DNA of 64,000 bases from Pseudomonas cedrina subsp. cedrina (GTDB lineage Bacteria; Pseudomonadota; Gammaproteobacteria; Pseudomonadales; Pseudomonadaceae): contig NZ_MNPW01000002.1 in NCBI RefSeq assembly GCF_001983175.1, forward strand, positions 1-64,000, given 5' to 3'. Under the pieces are notes generated by a model. The model did no database searches. It was not told where the DNA came from and worked only from the letters and a program-made list of their open reading frames with translations. Shown here piece after piece: positions 1-6,643 of this stretch (positions within the stretch are counted from its first letter, which is position 1; every line of letters starts with the position of its first letter). The position numbers were made by a program, and so were the translations under genes.

Positions 1-111
1 AATACTCATCAAGGGCCGAGCGTGTACCCGCGCTCACAAGGAGCCCGGATACATTAGCGCAAGCCTGATTTACCGTTCATCGTGACTGGATAGCAAAAGG
101 TGGGCTGACCA

Positions 112-245
112 TACATTTGGTTACTTTGGGGCTCTTTTCCAAAGTGACCCGCTGTAAAAGCGGAACCAATAGTCGCCGTTACCGCAGAAATGGATATGTA
201 CTCATAAAGCCCCAACGACCTGGTCGGCCCGAAGGCCGCCACGGC
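112..245. repeat. Extragenic structured repeat (Pseudomonas-type)
   Basis: No convincing gene occupies the first 382 bases. This part contains three inverted repeats: an imperfect dyad at 119-149 (GGTTACTTTGG against CCAAAGTGACC), a short stem at 149-163 (CCGCT/AGCGG) and a stem at 225-238 (CGGCC/GGCCG). The wording around 'AAGTGACCCGCTGTAA' and 'GGATATGTAC' resembles a dispersed intergenic repeat I recall from P. fluorescens genomes; that match is from memory. Short reading frames on both strands here look like artefacts of the repeat. I see nothing in about 250-382. Confidence 0.5.
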
Positions 246-382
246 AGCAAGTTGCACCAATCGTCAGAATCTGCCCCCGTTTTTAAACCTTTTTCAAATT
301 ATGTGTTCTAGTTATCACCAGAGCATTTGCGCGCAACGGAAGTCGCCACTAAAATGCCATCACTGATACCGAGTTCGCATAT

Positions 383-673
383 ATGCGTATAGATGGATTT
401 TCCTCACCGTCCTACCCCGTCAAGCGTAAGCCGCGAAAGGCCAACGTCACGGTAGACGAGTCCGTCGAGGATTCGCCGGACTTCATCGAAGTCCAATCCG
501 AGGCGCAGGCCAACACTCAAGCACGTATCAGCGGTCTTCCCGCCCGTCAGCAAGACATGGTCTTCCCGCGCTCAATGAGCAAAAGCGTCGCCACCGCCCT
601 GGCCAGCTATCTGACCACCGCCGGTTTTGTCGAATGGGATATGGAAGTGCTGGGTCTCGACATCCACATCTGA
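383..673 (+). CDS. Small conserved hypothetical protein
   Basis: A 96-residue protein of unknown function. It has a basic Lys/Arg-rich N-terminus (residues 14-20), an acidic, Gln/Ala-rich middle, and a more hydrophobic C-terminal third; there is no signal peptide, membrane segment or recognised motif. Its TGA stop shares a base with the ATG of the next gene (TGATG at 671-675), so the two are probably translationally coupled. No strong Shine-Dalgarno sequence precedes the ATG at 383, so the start is uncertain. The coupling suggests expression with the DUF72 protein but does not reveal a role. Confidence 0.65.
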   Translation: MRIDGFSSPSYPVKRKPRKANVTVDESVEDSPDFIEVQSEAQANTQARISGLPARQQDMVFPRSMSKSVATALASYLTTAGFVEWDMEVLGLDIHI

Positions 674-1533
674 TGCGTCTGCCTTACTACCTCGGTTGCC
701 CGTCCTGGAGCGAAAACGCCTGGCGCGAATACCTGTACCCGGCCGATGCGCGTTCCACCGATTACCTCGCGCTGTATTCCCAAGTCTTCAATGCCGTTGA
801 AGGCAACACCACGTTTTATGCCAGACCCTCGGCCGCCACTGTGCAGCGCTGGGCCGAGATCATGCCTGCCGATTTTCGCTTCACCGCCAAGTTTCCCGGC
901 GATATCAGCCACAGCGGCAACCTGATTGAACAATTGCCGGCTGCCGAGAGCTTCGTCGGGCTGATGAGCCCTCTGGGTGAGCGGGTTTCGCCGCTCTGGC
1001 TGCAACTGCCCGCGACGTTCACGGCGCAGCGCCTGGGCGAGTTGGCAGGCTTCATCGATGGGGTCGAGCGTCCTATGGCCGTCGAAGTGCGGCATTCGGA
1101 ATTCTTCGCCAAGGGCGATGCCGAACGCAGGCTCAACCGTTTGTTGCGTGACCGTGGCGTCGAGCGGATTTGCCTGGATCCACGTGCCTTGTTCAGTTGC
1201 ACCTCCACCTCGCCGGCTGTGCTGCATGCGCAGTCAAGAAAGCCCAAGGTGCCAACCCGTCCGGCCGCGCTGACGCAGTTTCCCCAAGTGCGTTTTATCG
1301 GCCATCCCGACTTGGAAGCCAACGACCCGTTCCTCAAGTCCTGGGTCGAAAAGGTCGCAGGGTGGATCGAAGAAGGCCGCACCCCTTACGTGTTCCTGCA
1401 CACCTCGGACAACCGCCTCGCCGCGCAACTGGCCCTGCGTTTCCACGATCAATTGATGGCACGCCTGCCTGGCCTGCCGCCACTGCCAACCCTGGATCGA
1501 GCTCCCGTAGCGGAGCAACTGGGGTTACTCTAG
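673..1533 (+). CDS. DUF72 domain-containing protein (YecE-like)
   Basis: A 286-residue cytosolic protein of the DUF72/YecE family, which has a TIM-barrel-like fold and no settled biochemical function. Family hallmarks seen are the N-terminal 'GCPSWSE..WR..YP' segment, the 'EGNTTFYA' strand, 'RFTAKFP' and the C-terminal 'YVFLHTSDN' motif. A longer reading begins upstream, but the ATG at 673 is preferred because family homology begins there and it overlaps the stop of the preceding small gene. It is followed after 27 bases by a PEP-mutase-like gene on the same strand. Confidence 0.88.
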   Translation: MRLPYYLGCPSWSENAWREYLYPADARSTDYLALYSQVFNAVEGNTTFYARPSAATVQRWAEIMPADFRFTAKFPGDISHSGNLIEQLPAAESFVGLMSPLGERVSPLWLQLPATFTAQRLGELAGFIDGVERPMAVEVRHSEFFAKGDAERRLNRLLRDRGVERICLDPRALFSCTSTSPAVLHAQSRKPKVPTRPAALTQFPQVRFIGHPDLEANDPFLKSWVEKVAGWIEEGRTPYVFLHTSDNRLAAQLALRFHDQLMARLPGLPPLPTLDRAPVAEQLGLL

Positions 1534-1560
1534 GGCTCCTTTTCCGCCCAGGAGCCCGAC

Positions 1561-2388
1561 ATGGATGCCCAAACCCTTCGCGCCGACACCTTCAAGGCCT
1601 TGCATGAACGCGGCCGTGCATTCGTGATGCCCAACCCGTGGGACGCAGGCTCCGCCGTGATGCTGGCCAGCCTGGGTTTTGAAGCATTGGCCACCACCAG
1701 TGCGGGCTACGCGTTCAGCTTGGCGCGGCCCGATGCGGAGGGGGCGTTGTCCCTGGAAGACACGTTGCTCAATGCCGGCATGATCGCCCAGGCCACTGCG
1801 TTGCCGGTGGCCGCCGACCTGGAAAACGGTTTCAGCGACACACCCGAAGGCTGCGCCCGGACCATCCTGCGTGCCGCTGCCAGCGGTATCGTCGGGGGCT
1901 CCATCGAAGATGCCACAGGCATTGCCGCCGAGCCGATCTATCCTTTCGAGCTGTCCGTCGAGCGCGTGGAAGCCGCCGTTGCCGCCGCCCGCAGCCTGCC
2001 ATTCACCTTTACATTGACGGCCCGCGCGGAAAATCTCCTGCATGGGCGCCTGGATTTGCCGGACACCATCCGCCGGCTGCAAGCCTACGCCGAGGCCGGG
2101 GCCGACGTGTTGTATGCGCCGGGCCTGAGCACTGCCGAGGAGGTGCTCGCAGTGGTCAAGGCGGTGGCGCCCAAGCCGGTGAATGTGTTGATGTCCGGCG
2201 GCTTGAACCTCAGCGTCGCGCAGCTCAGCGCGATGGGCGTACGGCGGATCAGCGTCGGCTCGGCGCTGGCATTGGCCGCCTATGGTGAGTTCTACCGCGC
2301 GGCCCGGGAAATGTATGAGCTGGGCACATTCACGTTTACCGAGCGCAAGATGCCGTTCAGTCAGGCCAACCAGTTCTTCAAGGGGTAG
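1561..2388 (+). CDS. Isocitrate lyase/PEP mutase family protein
   Basis: A 275-residue enzyme of the isocitrate lyase/phosphoenolpyruvate mutase superfamily, which breaks or rearranges C-C or C-P bonds of small 2-oxo acids using Mg2+. Seen are 'NPWDAGSA', 'TTSAGYAFSLARPD', the metal-site segments 'ADLENGF' and 'GGSIEDATG', and the barrel strand 'FTLTARAEN'. The Lys-Lys-Cys-Gly-His loop of true isocitrate lyase is missing, so the protein belongs to the short PEP-mutase/oxaloacetate-decarboxylase-like branch. Substrate cannot be assigned from sequence. The ATG at 1561 follows an AGGAG-like site. Confidence 0.85.
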   Translation: MDAQTLRADTFKALHERGRAFVMPNPWDAGSAVMLASLGFEALATTSAGYAFSLARPDAEGALSLEDTLLNAGMIAQATALPVAADLENGFSDTPEGCARTILRAAASGIVGGSIEDATGIAAEPIYPFELSVERVEAAVAAARSLPFTFTLTARAENLLHGRLDLPDTIRRLQAYAEAGADVLYAPGLSTAEEVLAVVKAVAPKPVNVLMSGGLNLSVAQLSAMGVRRISVGSALALAAYGEFYRAAREMYELGTFTFTERKMPFSQANQFFKG

Positions 2389-2391
2389 GCG

Positions 2392-3090
2392 GTGCGTTTC
2401 TTCAACACGGTTGGCGTGCTGCTGATCCTGGTGGGTGCTTTTGCCGTTGGCGTCTGGCGCGGCTGGGTGCCGCTGCCTGCGCAGTGGAACCCGTGGGCGC
2501 CGCTTGATGTACGCGCCAACCCGAATCTGCTGACGCGCTATAAGCTGGGGCGCCTGCAGGACGACCCGGCACTGTGCGACCAGGTGCTGAAAACATCGGG
2601 CCTGCGCGTCAGCCACCAGGCCGATTCGCCTGCCGATACCGCTTGCCCGCTGCGCAACACCTTGCGCGTACAGGGCGCGGCGGTTGGGCTAAGCAGCAGC
2701 TTTCTCGCCAGTTGCCCGCTGGCGGTGGCCTTCGCCTTGTTTGAGCGCCACAGCCTGCAACCGGCGGCCCAGACGATCTTCGGCCAGGCGGTAACGCGGG
2801 TCGATCACCTCGGCAGCTTTGCCTGCCGCAATATGTATAACCGTGCCGACGGGCGACTCAGCCAGCATGCCTCGGCGAATGCGTTGGACATCGCCGGTTT
2901 CCGCCTGGCGGATGGGCGCAGCATCAGTGTGCTCAAGGATTGGCCGGGGGAGGGCGATAATGCACGGTTCCTGCGCCGGGTACGCGAGGGAGCCTGCGAC
3001 AATTTCAACGTGGTGCTGGGTCCCGACTACAACGCGGCGCACCGCAATCACTTTCATCTGGACATGGGGCGTTGGTGGGTGTGTCGCTGA
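2392..3090 (+). CDS. Extensin-like family protein
   Basis: A 232-residue protein beginning with GTG, with a purine-rich AAGGGGT just upstream inside the end of the previous gene. Residues about 3-25 form one N-terminal transmembrane or uncleaved signal segment. The remainder matches the extensin-like C-terminal domain: 'QHASANALDIAGF' and the terminal 'HRNHFHLDMG', which resemble the His/Asp/His-x-His zinc ligands of VanY/MepA-like peptidoglycan peptidases, plus several Cys residues that could form disulfides. I infer a periplasm-facing, membrane-anchored protein possibly acting on peptidoglycan; enzymatic activity is not established for this family. Confidence 0.85.
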   Translation: MRFFNTVGVLLILVGAFAVGVWRGWVPLPAQWNPWAPLDVRANPNLLTRYKLGRLQDDPALCDQVLKTSGLRVSHQADSPADTACPLRNTLRVQGAAVGLSSSFLASCPLAVAFALFERHSLQPAAQTIFGQAVTRVDHLGSFACRNMYNRADGRLSQHASANALDIAGFRLADGRSISVLKDWPGEGDNARFLRRVREGACDNFNVVLGPDYNAAHRNHFHLDMGRWWVCR

Positions 3091-3093
3091 GGT

Positions 3094-3714
3094 TCAAGCG
3101 GCCAGGCGCAGGTTGTGAGCGACCAGCGGGCGTGCCCAGTAGCAATCGAAGTCCAGCGCCTTTTGTTGCGCGATCAGCTCTTCGGTCGAGTACGGCGTGG
3201 CGGCGGGAGGCAGCAGGTCCAACTCGAATTCGGCGATGGGCAGGTGCAATGGGCGTGGCTGCGGCGCCGGACCCGGTTCTGGCAATGGAAGGCCGGCGGT
3301 CAGTACGATCGGCCGTACCCAGCCGCTTTCGAAGTCCTGCTGGTGTTGCTGGGCGACGATTTCTTCTGCCGGGAACGGCGTGGCGGCTGGCGGCAGCAGT
3401 TCGGTCTCGAACTCGGCGATTGGCAGGAACAACGGCTCCGGCGGGGCGATCTCGGTATCTTTTACGTCGCACTCACGCTGGGTGAGGATCTGCGACAGCA
3501 GGTCGGCGCCTTCGCTGGGTTCTACTGCCGGGTCCACCGCAGCCGGTGCTCGAACCGTGAGCGCGTCCGGCGTATCGCCGAGCTGCTCGGCCAATGCCCG
3601 GGCGAAGAAGTCCTGCCACACATGACTCACCCCGGCCAGCGCTTGAGTATTGCGCAGGCCGTAGTGGTTGTGGGTCGGCAGTACACCGATGGTTAGGGGG
3701 AGAATGTCTGACAT
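3094..3714 (-). CDS. Hypothetical protein with a duplicated 45-residue module
   Basis: A 206-residue protein of unknown function. Residues about 93-137 and 154-198 are two copies of one module ('LPIAEFE..LLPPAATP....EE..AQQ...DF...W.RP'), in register at an offset of 61 residues and joined by a Pro-rich linker. The N-terminal 50 residues are a separate region without a recognised motif. There is no signal peptide or membrane segment. The ATG at 3714 was chosen over an upstream in-frame start at 3885 because the latter would run into the divergent rsmJ gene. It ends 3 bases from the convergent extensin-like gene. Confidence 0.75.
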   Translation of the reverse strand: MSDILPLTIGVLPTHNHYGLRNTQALAGVSHVWQDFFARALAEQLGDTPDALTVRAPAAVDPAVEPSEGADLLSQILTQRECDVKDTEIAPPEPLFLPIAEFETELLPPAATPFPAEEIVAQQHQQDFESGWVRPIVLTAGLPLPEPGPAPQPRPLHLPIAEFELDLLPPAATPYSTEELIAQQKALDFDCYWARPLVAHNLRLAA

Positions 3715-3763
3715 TTTTCTCGGTCGACGCTCAGCTCTGGCAAAATACCTGACTGTTGTTTTT

Positions 3764-3783
3764 ATCGGCCGGTATTGGCCGAT
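3764..3783. promoter_or_regulatory. Palindrome between divergent genes
   Basis: A perfect 7-base-pair dyad (ATCGGCC, six-base spacer, GGCCGAT) lies in the roughly 96-base gap between the duplicated-module gene and rsmJ. AT-rich stretches flank it on both sides, so it could be a regulator site shared by two divergent promoters or a 5' UTR hairpin. No specific regulator is implied. Confidence 0.35.
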
Positions 3784-3810
3784 CCTTAATATTTTTGAGC
3801 GTAGCGATTG

Positions 3811-4593
3811 ATGAGCGAACAACCAGCGGCCAGCCGCATCCAGGTCGAGGCTTTGGGCGAAGGGTTCAAGCACCGTGCCGAGCAATGGGCGCAGCAGCTT
3901 GGCTTGCCGTTAGCGGTAGCGGATGCGGAGTTTTCCTTGCAGGTTGGCGAACATGGGCTGCAATTGCAGCAGCTCGGGCCGGATGCGCCAGGGCCCGTGC
4001 GTGTGGACTTTGTCGAAGGCGGCGCGGCGCATCGACGCCTTTATGGCGGCGGCAGCGGGCAGATGATCGCCAAGGCCGTGGGCATCGCCCAAGGCGTGCG
4101 CCCACGGGTGCTTGATGCAACGGCCGGCCTGGGCAAGGACGCCTTTGTGCTGGCCAGCCTGGGCTGCGAGATGAGCCTGATCGAGCGCCAACCTCTGATC
4201 TGCGCCCTGCTCGAAGACGGCTTGGCGCGCGGTGCGCAGGATCGTGAGGTGGCGCCCATCGTCGCGCGCATGAAGTTGCTCAAGGGCAACTCCATCGACG
4301 TGATGCGCAGTTGGGAAGGCGAGCCGCCCCAGGTGATCTACCTCGACCCGATGTTCCCACACCGTGAGAAAACCGCCCTGGTGAAGAAGGAAATGCGTCT
4401 GTTCCGGCCGCTGGTCGGCGACGATCCGGATGCCCCCGCGCTGTTGGCCGCCGCCCTGGCCCTGGCCAGCCACCGCGTGGTGGTCAAGCGTCCACGCAAG
4501 GCGCCGTGCATTGAGGGGCCCAAGCCAAGCCATGCGCTGGATGGCAAGTCCAGCCGGTATGACATTTATCCCAGGAAAGCCCTCAAGCCTTGA
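3811..4593 (+). CDS. rsmJ: 16S rRNA (guanine1516-N2)-methyltransferase RsmJ
   Basis: A 260-residue SAM-dependent methyltransferase that makes m2G1516 in the small-subunit rRNA. Seen are the family-specific '[16 protein letters not shown]' segment, SAM motif I '[19 protein letters not shown]', the acidic 'LIERQP' strand and the catalytic 'YLDPMFPH' loop, which is typical of amino-group methylating enzymes. Start: the reading frame opens with TTG at 3808 directly before an ATG at 3811; the ATG is preferred. It is divergent from the duplicated-module gene and is followed by a REP-like hairpin. Confidence 0.93.
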   Translation: MSEQPAASRIQVEALGEGFKHRAEQWAQQLGLPLAVADAEFSLQVGEHGLQLQQLGPDAPGPVRVDFVEGGAAHRRLYGGGSGQMIAKAVGIAQGVRPRVLDATAGLGKDAFVLASLGCEMSLIERQPLICALLEDGLARGAQDREVAPIVARMKLLKGNSIDVMRSWEGEPPQVIYLDPMFPHREKTALVKKEMRLFRPLVGDDPDAPALLAAALALASHRVVVKRPRKAPCIEGPKPSHALDGKSSRYDIYPRKALKP

Positions 4594-4639
4594 GACTTCA
4601 CTGGTCTTGAGAAGGCCTGGGTATCTGCACAACTTTCTG

Positions 4640-4770
4640 TAGTGAGCGGGCTTGTCCCGCGCTGGGTGGCGAAGCCGCCCCAAAACCAGACGCCTGAGTT
4701 CTGCCTGGAAGAATGCGCTGGCCGGATTAGGGCGGCTTCGCCCCCCAGCGCGGGACAAGCCCGCTCACTA
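4640..4770. repeat. Long inverted repeat, REP-like class distinct from the others
   Basis: Arms of about 40 bases (4640-4679 and 4731-4770) are near-perfect reverse complements, starting TAGTGAGCGGGCTTGTCCCG, separated by about 50 bases. The core differs from the TGTGGGAGCTGGCTTGCC family found elsewhere in this window, although both share a CTTG(C/T)CC-like centre. It sits between convergent rsmJ and the TetR gene and could also stop transcription from both sides. Confidence 0.85.
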
Positions 4771-4807
4771 CAAATAATGTGTAGAGGCCTGGGCTCATCG
4801 CCGGGCT

Positions 4808-5443
4808 TCAAGGCCGATAAGCCCGCATAAACAACCCCACCACCTCCCGCACATGCTCCTCGGCGGCTTCTTCACTCAACTGCCCACCGCAGCCATATAA
4901 CAAGCAGAAGTTCGCCGTGCCCTTGAGCAGGCAGAAGAAGTGCTCGGCCGCCGTAAACGGTTTGTCGATGCTCAACGCGCCGCTCTGGTCGATCTTGCCG
5001 AGCAGGCGCTCCATGCCCTGCAGCATGCGCATGGGCCCTGCCTCGAAGAAGATCTGCGAGAGTTTCACGTCCTGGTTGCCGGTGGTCATCATCAGGCGAT
5101 GCAGGTTGACCGACTCTTCGCTGTTGATCAGGCGATGGAACCCCCGCGCGATATTCAACAACACAGTCTCTACGGGCATGCCCGCGGGCAGCTCGAAGTA
5201 CATCACCGGCAGTTGCTCCTCACACTTGGCCACCACCGCAGCGGTAAACAGCGTCTCCTTGTCGTTGAAGTGGCTGTAGACCGTCAGTTTCGACACGCCG
5301 GCCTCCAGTGCTACGGCATCCATGCTCGTACTGGCGTAGCCATTGCTCAAAAAAAGAATTTTTGCGGCTTCGAGGATAGCCTGGCGTTTTGCCATGTCCT
5401 TGGGGCGCCCGGGGCTATTGGTGTTCACAGGATTGTCGGACAT
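4808..5443 (-). CDS. TetR/AcrR family repressor of the adjacent efflux operon
   Basis: A 211-residue DNA-binding regulator. Residues about 17-65 form the TetR helix-turn-helix domain ('ILEAAKILFLSNGYASTSMD' followed by 'GVSKLTVYSHFNDKETLF'); the rest resembles the AefR-like C-terminal ligand/dimer domain. The ATG at 5443 is chosen over a far upstream frame opening because an AAAGGTG ribosome-binding site precedes it and homology begins there. It is divergent from an RND adaptor/pump pair 93 bases away with a dyad operator in between, so I infer local repression of the pump and autoregulation, relieved by an unknown ligand. Confidence 0.92.
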   Translation of the reverse strand: MSDNPVNTNSPGRPKDMAKRQAILEAAKILFLSNGYASTSMDAVALEAGVSKLTVYSHFNDKETLFTAAVVAKCEEQLPVMYFELPAGMPVETVLLNIARGFHRLINSEESVNLHRLMMTTGNQDVKLSQIFFEAGPMRMLQGMERLLGKIDQSGALSIDKPFTAAEHFFCLLKGTANFCLLYGCGGQLSEEAAEEHVREVVGLFMRAYRP

Positions 5444-5454
5444 TTTCACCTTTA

Positions 5455-5499
5455 ATACTGGACTGGTGAGTTTGGTATTAATAACATACCCGCCAGTAT
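5455..5499. promoter_or_regulatory. Dyad-symmetric candidate TetR operator
   Basis: The AT-rich intergenic region between the TetR gene and the efflux operon carries ATACTGG (5455-5461) matched by CCAGTAT (5493-5499), with an inner GGTAT/ATACC pair at 5474-5490. Its position over both divergent promoters is what a TetR-family local repressor site would look like. Confidence 0.55.
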
Positions 5500-5536
5500 A
5501 ATTATTCCTAGCTTCATTTGCGAAAGGTCCTACAGC

Positions 5537-6637
5537 ATGCGCAGCACTTTCCTGCCCTTTGCGTTGCCTATCAGTCTGGTCTTCCTGCTGGCCGGTTGTG
5601 GCCATGAGGAAGCGGTCCAGACCGCCGTCCGCCCGGCAATGGTGGTGCAGCCACAGCCTTCTTCGCAGTCGATGGACAGCTATCCCGGCGAAGTGCGCGC
5701 CCGCTATGAGCCGGACCTGGCCTTTCGCATTGGCGGCAAGGTCAGCAAGCGCCTGGTGGAGGAGGGCGAGCGGGTCAAGGCCAACCAGGCGCTGGCGGAA
5801 CTCGACCCGCAGGATGTGCGCTTGCAACTGGAAGCAAGCCGCGCCCAGGTCGCCGCCGCCGAGGCCAACCTGAGCCTGGTGCGTGCCGAGCGCGACCGCT
5901 ACAAGACCCTGATGGACCGTCAGATGGTCAGCCGTTCCCAGTACGACAATGCCGAAAACCTCTACCGGGCAGGTGTTGCACGCCTCAAGCAGATCAAGGC
6001 CGAGTTCGACGTGGCCGGCAACCAGGCGGGCTATGCCGTGCTGCGTGCGCCACAGGACGGGTTGGTGGCCAGGCGCGCGGTGGAGGTCGGCCAGGTGGTG
6101 TCCGCCGGCCAGACCGTGTTCACCCTGGCCACCGATGGCGAACGCGAAGTGCTGATCAGTCTGCCGGAACAGGGTTTTGGTCGCTTCAAGATCGGTCAGC
6201 CGGTATCGGTTGAACTCTGGAGCCAGCCCGACCAGCGCTTTGCCGGACGTATCCGTGAGCTGTCGCCGGCGGCCGACCCGAAATCGCGTACGTTTGCTGC
6301 GCGGGTGGCGTTCACCGGCGGCAAGGTCCCGGCTGAATTGGGCCAGAGCGCTCGCGTGTTCATACAGGCTGACGGTGTTATCCCGCTGTCAGTGCCGCTG
6401 TCCGCCGTCAGCGCCGAGAACGGTGCGTCCTATGTCTGGCGGGTGCAGCGAGGCAACACCCTCGAGCGCGTGCCGGTTCGTATCGGCGCCTTTGGTGAAA
6501 AAACCGTCCCGGTGCTCGAAGGCCTGGCCCCGACCGATTGGGTCATCGCCGCCGGCGTGCATGTGCTCCACGAGGGCCAGCAAGTGCGCCCGGTGGATCG
6601 CTCCAACCGTGTGGTGAATCTGGCGGCCAAGGAGTAG
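5537..6637 (+). CDS. RND efflux periplasmic adaptor lipoprotein
   Basis: A 366-residue membrane-fusion protein that would link an inner-membrane RND pump to an outer-membrane channel. The first 21 residues are a lipoprotein signal with lipobox 'LLAGC', so the mature protein starts at Cys21 and is lipid anchored. Then follow the beta-barrel/lipoyl half ('YPGEVRARYEPDLAFRIGGK'), a helical hairpin (about 95-150, 'AAEANLSLVRAERDRYKTL'), the second lipoyl half ('VLRAPQDGLVARR') and membrane-proximal domains. It begins a two-gene operon, with the pump gene 6 bases downstream. No outer-membrane factor gene is present. Confidence 0.92.
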   Translation: MRSTFLPFALPISLVFLLAGCGHEEAVQTAVRPAMVVQPQPSSQSMDSYPGEVRARYEPDLAFRIGGKVSKRLVEEGERVKANQALAELDPQDVRLQLEASRAQVAAAEANLSLVRAERDRYKTLMDRQMVSRSQYDNAENLYRAGVARLKQIKAEFDVAGNQAGYAVLRAPQDGLVARRAVEVGQVVSAGQTVFTLATDGEREVLISLPEQGFGRFKIGQPVSVELWSQPDQRFAGRIRELSPAADPKSRTFAARVAFTGGKVPAELGQSARVFIQADGVIPLSVPLSAVSAENGASYVWRVQRGNTLERVPVRIGAFGEKTVPVLEGLAPTDWVIAAGVHVLHEGQQVRPVDRSNRVVNLAAKE

Positions 6638-6643
6638 TCCCCG

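Noticed and set aside
54..311. Short frames on both strands in the first 311 bases
   Set aside because: They overlap each other and the structured repeat, have no ribosome-binding site and resemble repeat-derived spurious frames.
1561..2388. True isocitrate lyase (glyoxylate shunt)
   Set aside because: Too short and without the Lys-Lys-Cys-Gly-His active loop; the PEP-mutase-like branch fits better.
4642..4830. 62-codon frame between rsmJ and the TetR gene
   Set aside because: It reads through the REP-like inverted repeat; composition is that of the repeat, not of a protein.
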